Made by a program: the position numbers and the translations under genes. The notes under the pieces are model-generated. The model ran no database searches. It was not told the origin of the DNA and saw only the letters and a program-made list of their open reading frames with translations. 6,333 bases of DNA from Thioalkalivibrio sp. (GTDB taxonomy: Bacteria > Pseudomonadota > Gammaproteobacteria > Ectothiorhodospirales > Ectothiorhodospiraceae), in NCBI GenBank assembly GCA_007120155.1, contig SKOF01000352.1, positions 1 through 6,333 on the forward strand, read 5' to 3'. Every line of letters starts with the position of its first letter. Position 1 is the first letter of the stretch. Shown here piece by piece: positions 6,081-6,333 of this stretch.

Positions 6081-6333
6081 TCAGCTCTCCCAGCCGCCCG
6101 CAAGCGAACGATAAAGCGCCACCAGCGCCACCGCCGCGCGAGTCCTGCCATGGGCCAGTCGCGCCTCGGCCTCCAGTTGCGCCCGCTCGGCATCCAGCAC
6201 CTGAAGAAAATCCACCGCACCGGCCTCGAAGCGAAGCCGCGCCAGCCCGGCCGCTTCCGACCCCGCGGCGGCCGCGGCCTCCAGATACGCCTGCTCCTGC
6301 CGCGCGTGTGCATAACGCACCATGGAGCTTTCG
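6081..6333 (-). CDS. Outer membrane efflux factor, NodT/OprM (TolC-like) family, C-terminal fragment
   Basis: Only the last 83 or so residues are in the window; the gene continues past the right edge. TolC-like outer membrane factors form the outer channel of tripartite RND or ABC efflux pumps, and the NodT branch are usually lipoproteins. The visible part is a long amphipathic, alanine-rich helix followed by the diagnostic C-terminal segment LRFEAGAVDFLQVLDAERAQ, a further helix, and the ending ALVALYRSLAGGWES, which matches NodT-family C-termini. The frame is open to the window edge; the methionine at 6323 is internal, since the family is about 450-500 residues. The stop is TGA at 6081-6083. 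Its pump partners are probably encoded further right, out of view. Whether it serves the YadGH-like exporter downstream is unknown. Confidence 0.88.
   Translation of the reverse strand, partial: ESSMVRYAHARQEQAYLEAAAAAGSEAAGLARLRFEAGAVDFLQVLDAERAQLEAEARLAHGRTRAAVALVALYRSLAGGWES

Overview
All supported genes in this 6.3-kb window are on the minus strand, so transcription runs from the right edge to the left. The DNA is GC-rich. The gene families (TRAP transporter, NodT-type outer membrane factor, YadGH-type ABC exporter, UspA, VTT membrane protein) suggest a Gram-negative proteobacterium. My best guess is a gammaproteobacterium of the Chromatiales/Ectothiorhodospiraceae kind, but nothing here is phylogenetically decisive.

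Layout in the order of transcription, right to left. (1) 6333-6081: the C-terminal end of a NodT/TolC-like outer membrane efflux factor, cut by the window edge. (2) 6080-5814: a spacer with a long imperfect inverted repeat (about 23-bp arms) that looks like a dispersed intergenic repeat. (3) 5813-4057: an ABC exporter pair closely resembling E. coli YadG (ATPase) and YadH (permease), coupled by an ATGA overlap. (4) 3907-3440: a UspA-type universal stress protein with an intact nucleotide-binding motif. (5) 3439-3134: an intergenic stretch with small hairpins and a G8 run. (6) 3133-2522: a class I SAM-dependent methyltransferase. (7) 2389-1712: a VTT-domain (TVP38/TMEM64-like) inner membrane protein with altered core residues. 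(8) 1711-1380: an intergenic region with the best promoter in the window, a 14-bp AT-only palindrome over its -10 box, and a perfect 10-bp-arm hairpin in the leader. (9) 1379-1080: a small two-helix membrane protein I do not recognise, which overlaps the next gene. (10) 1105-1: a Tat-exported TRAP transporter solute-binding protein (DctP type), missing only its extreme C-terminus.

There are at least two functional modules. The left one is the start of a TRAP transport operon: promoter, structured leader, small membrane protein, periplasmic binding protein. DctQ and DctM would be expected beyond the left edge. The right one is an envelope export cassette. The methyltransferase, VTT protein and UspA look like ordinary housekeeping or accessory genes. 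I see no RNA genes, CRISPR, insertion sequence, or clear evidence of an undescribed multi-gene system. The least explained parts are the small TRAP-linked membrane protein and the structured leader before it.
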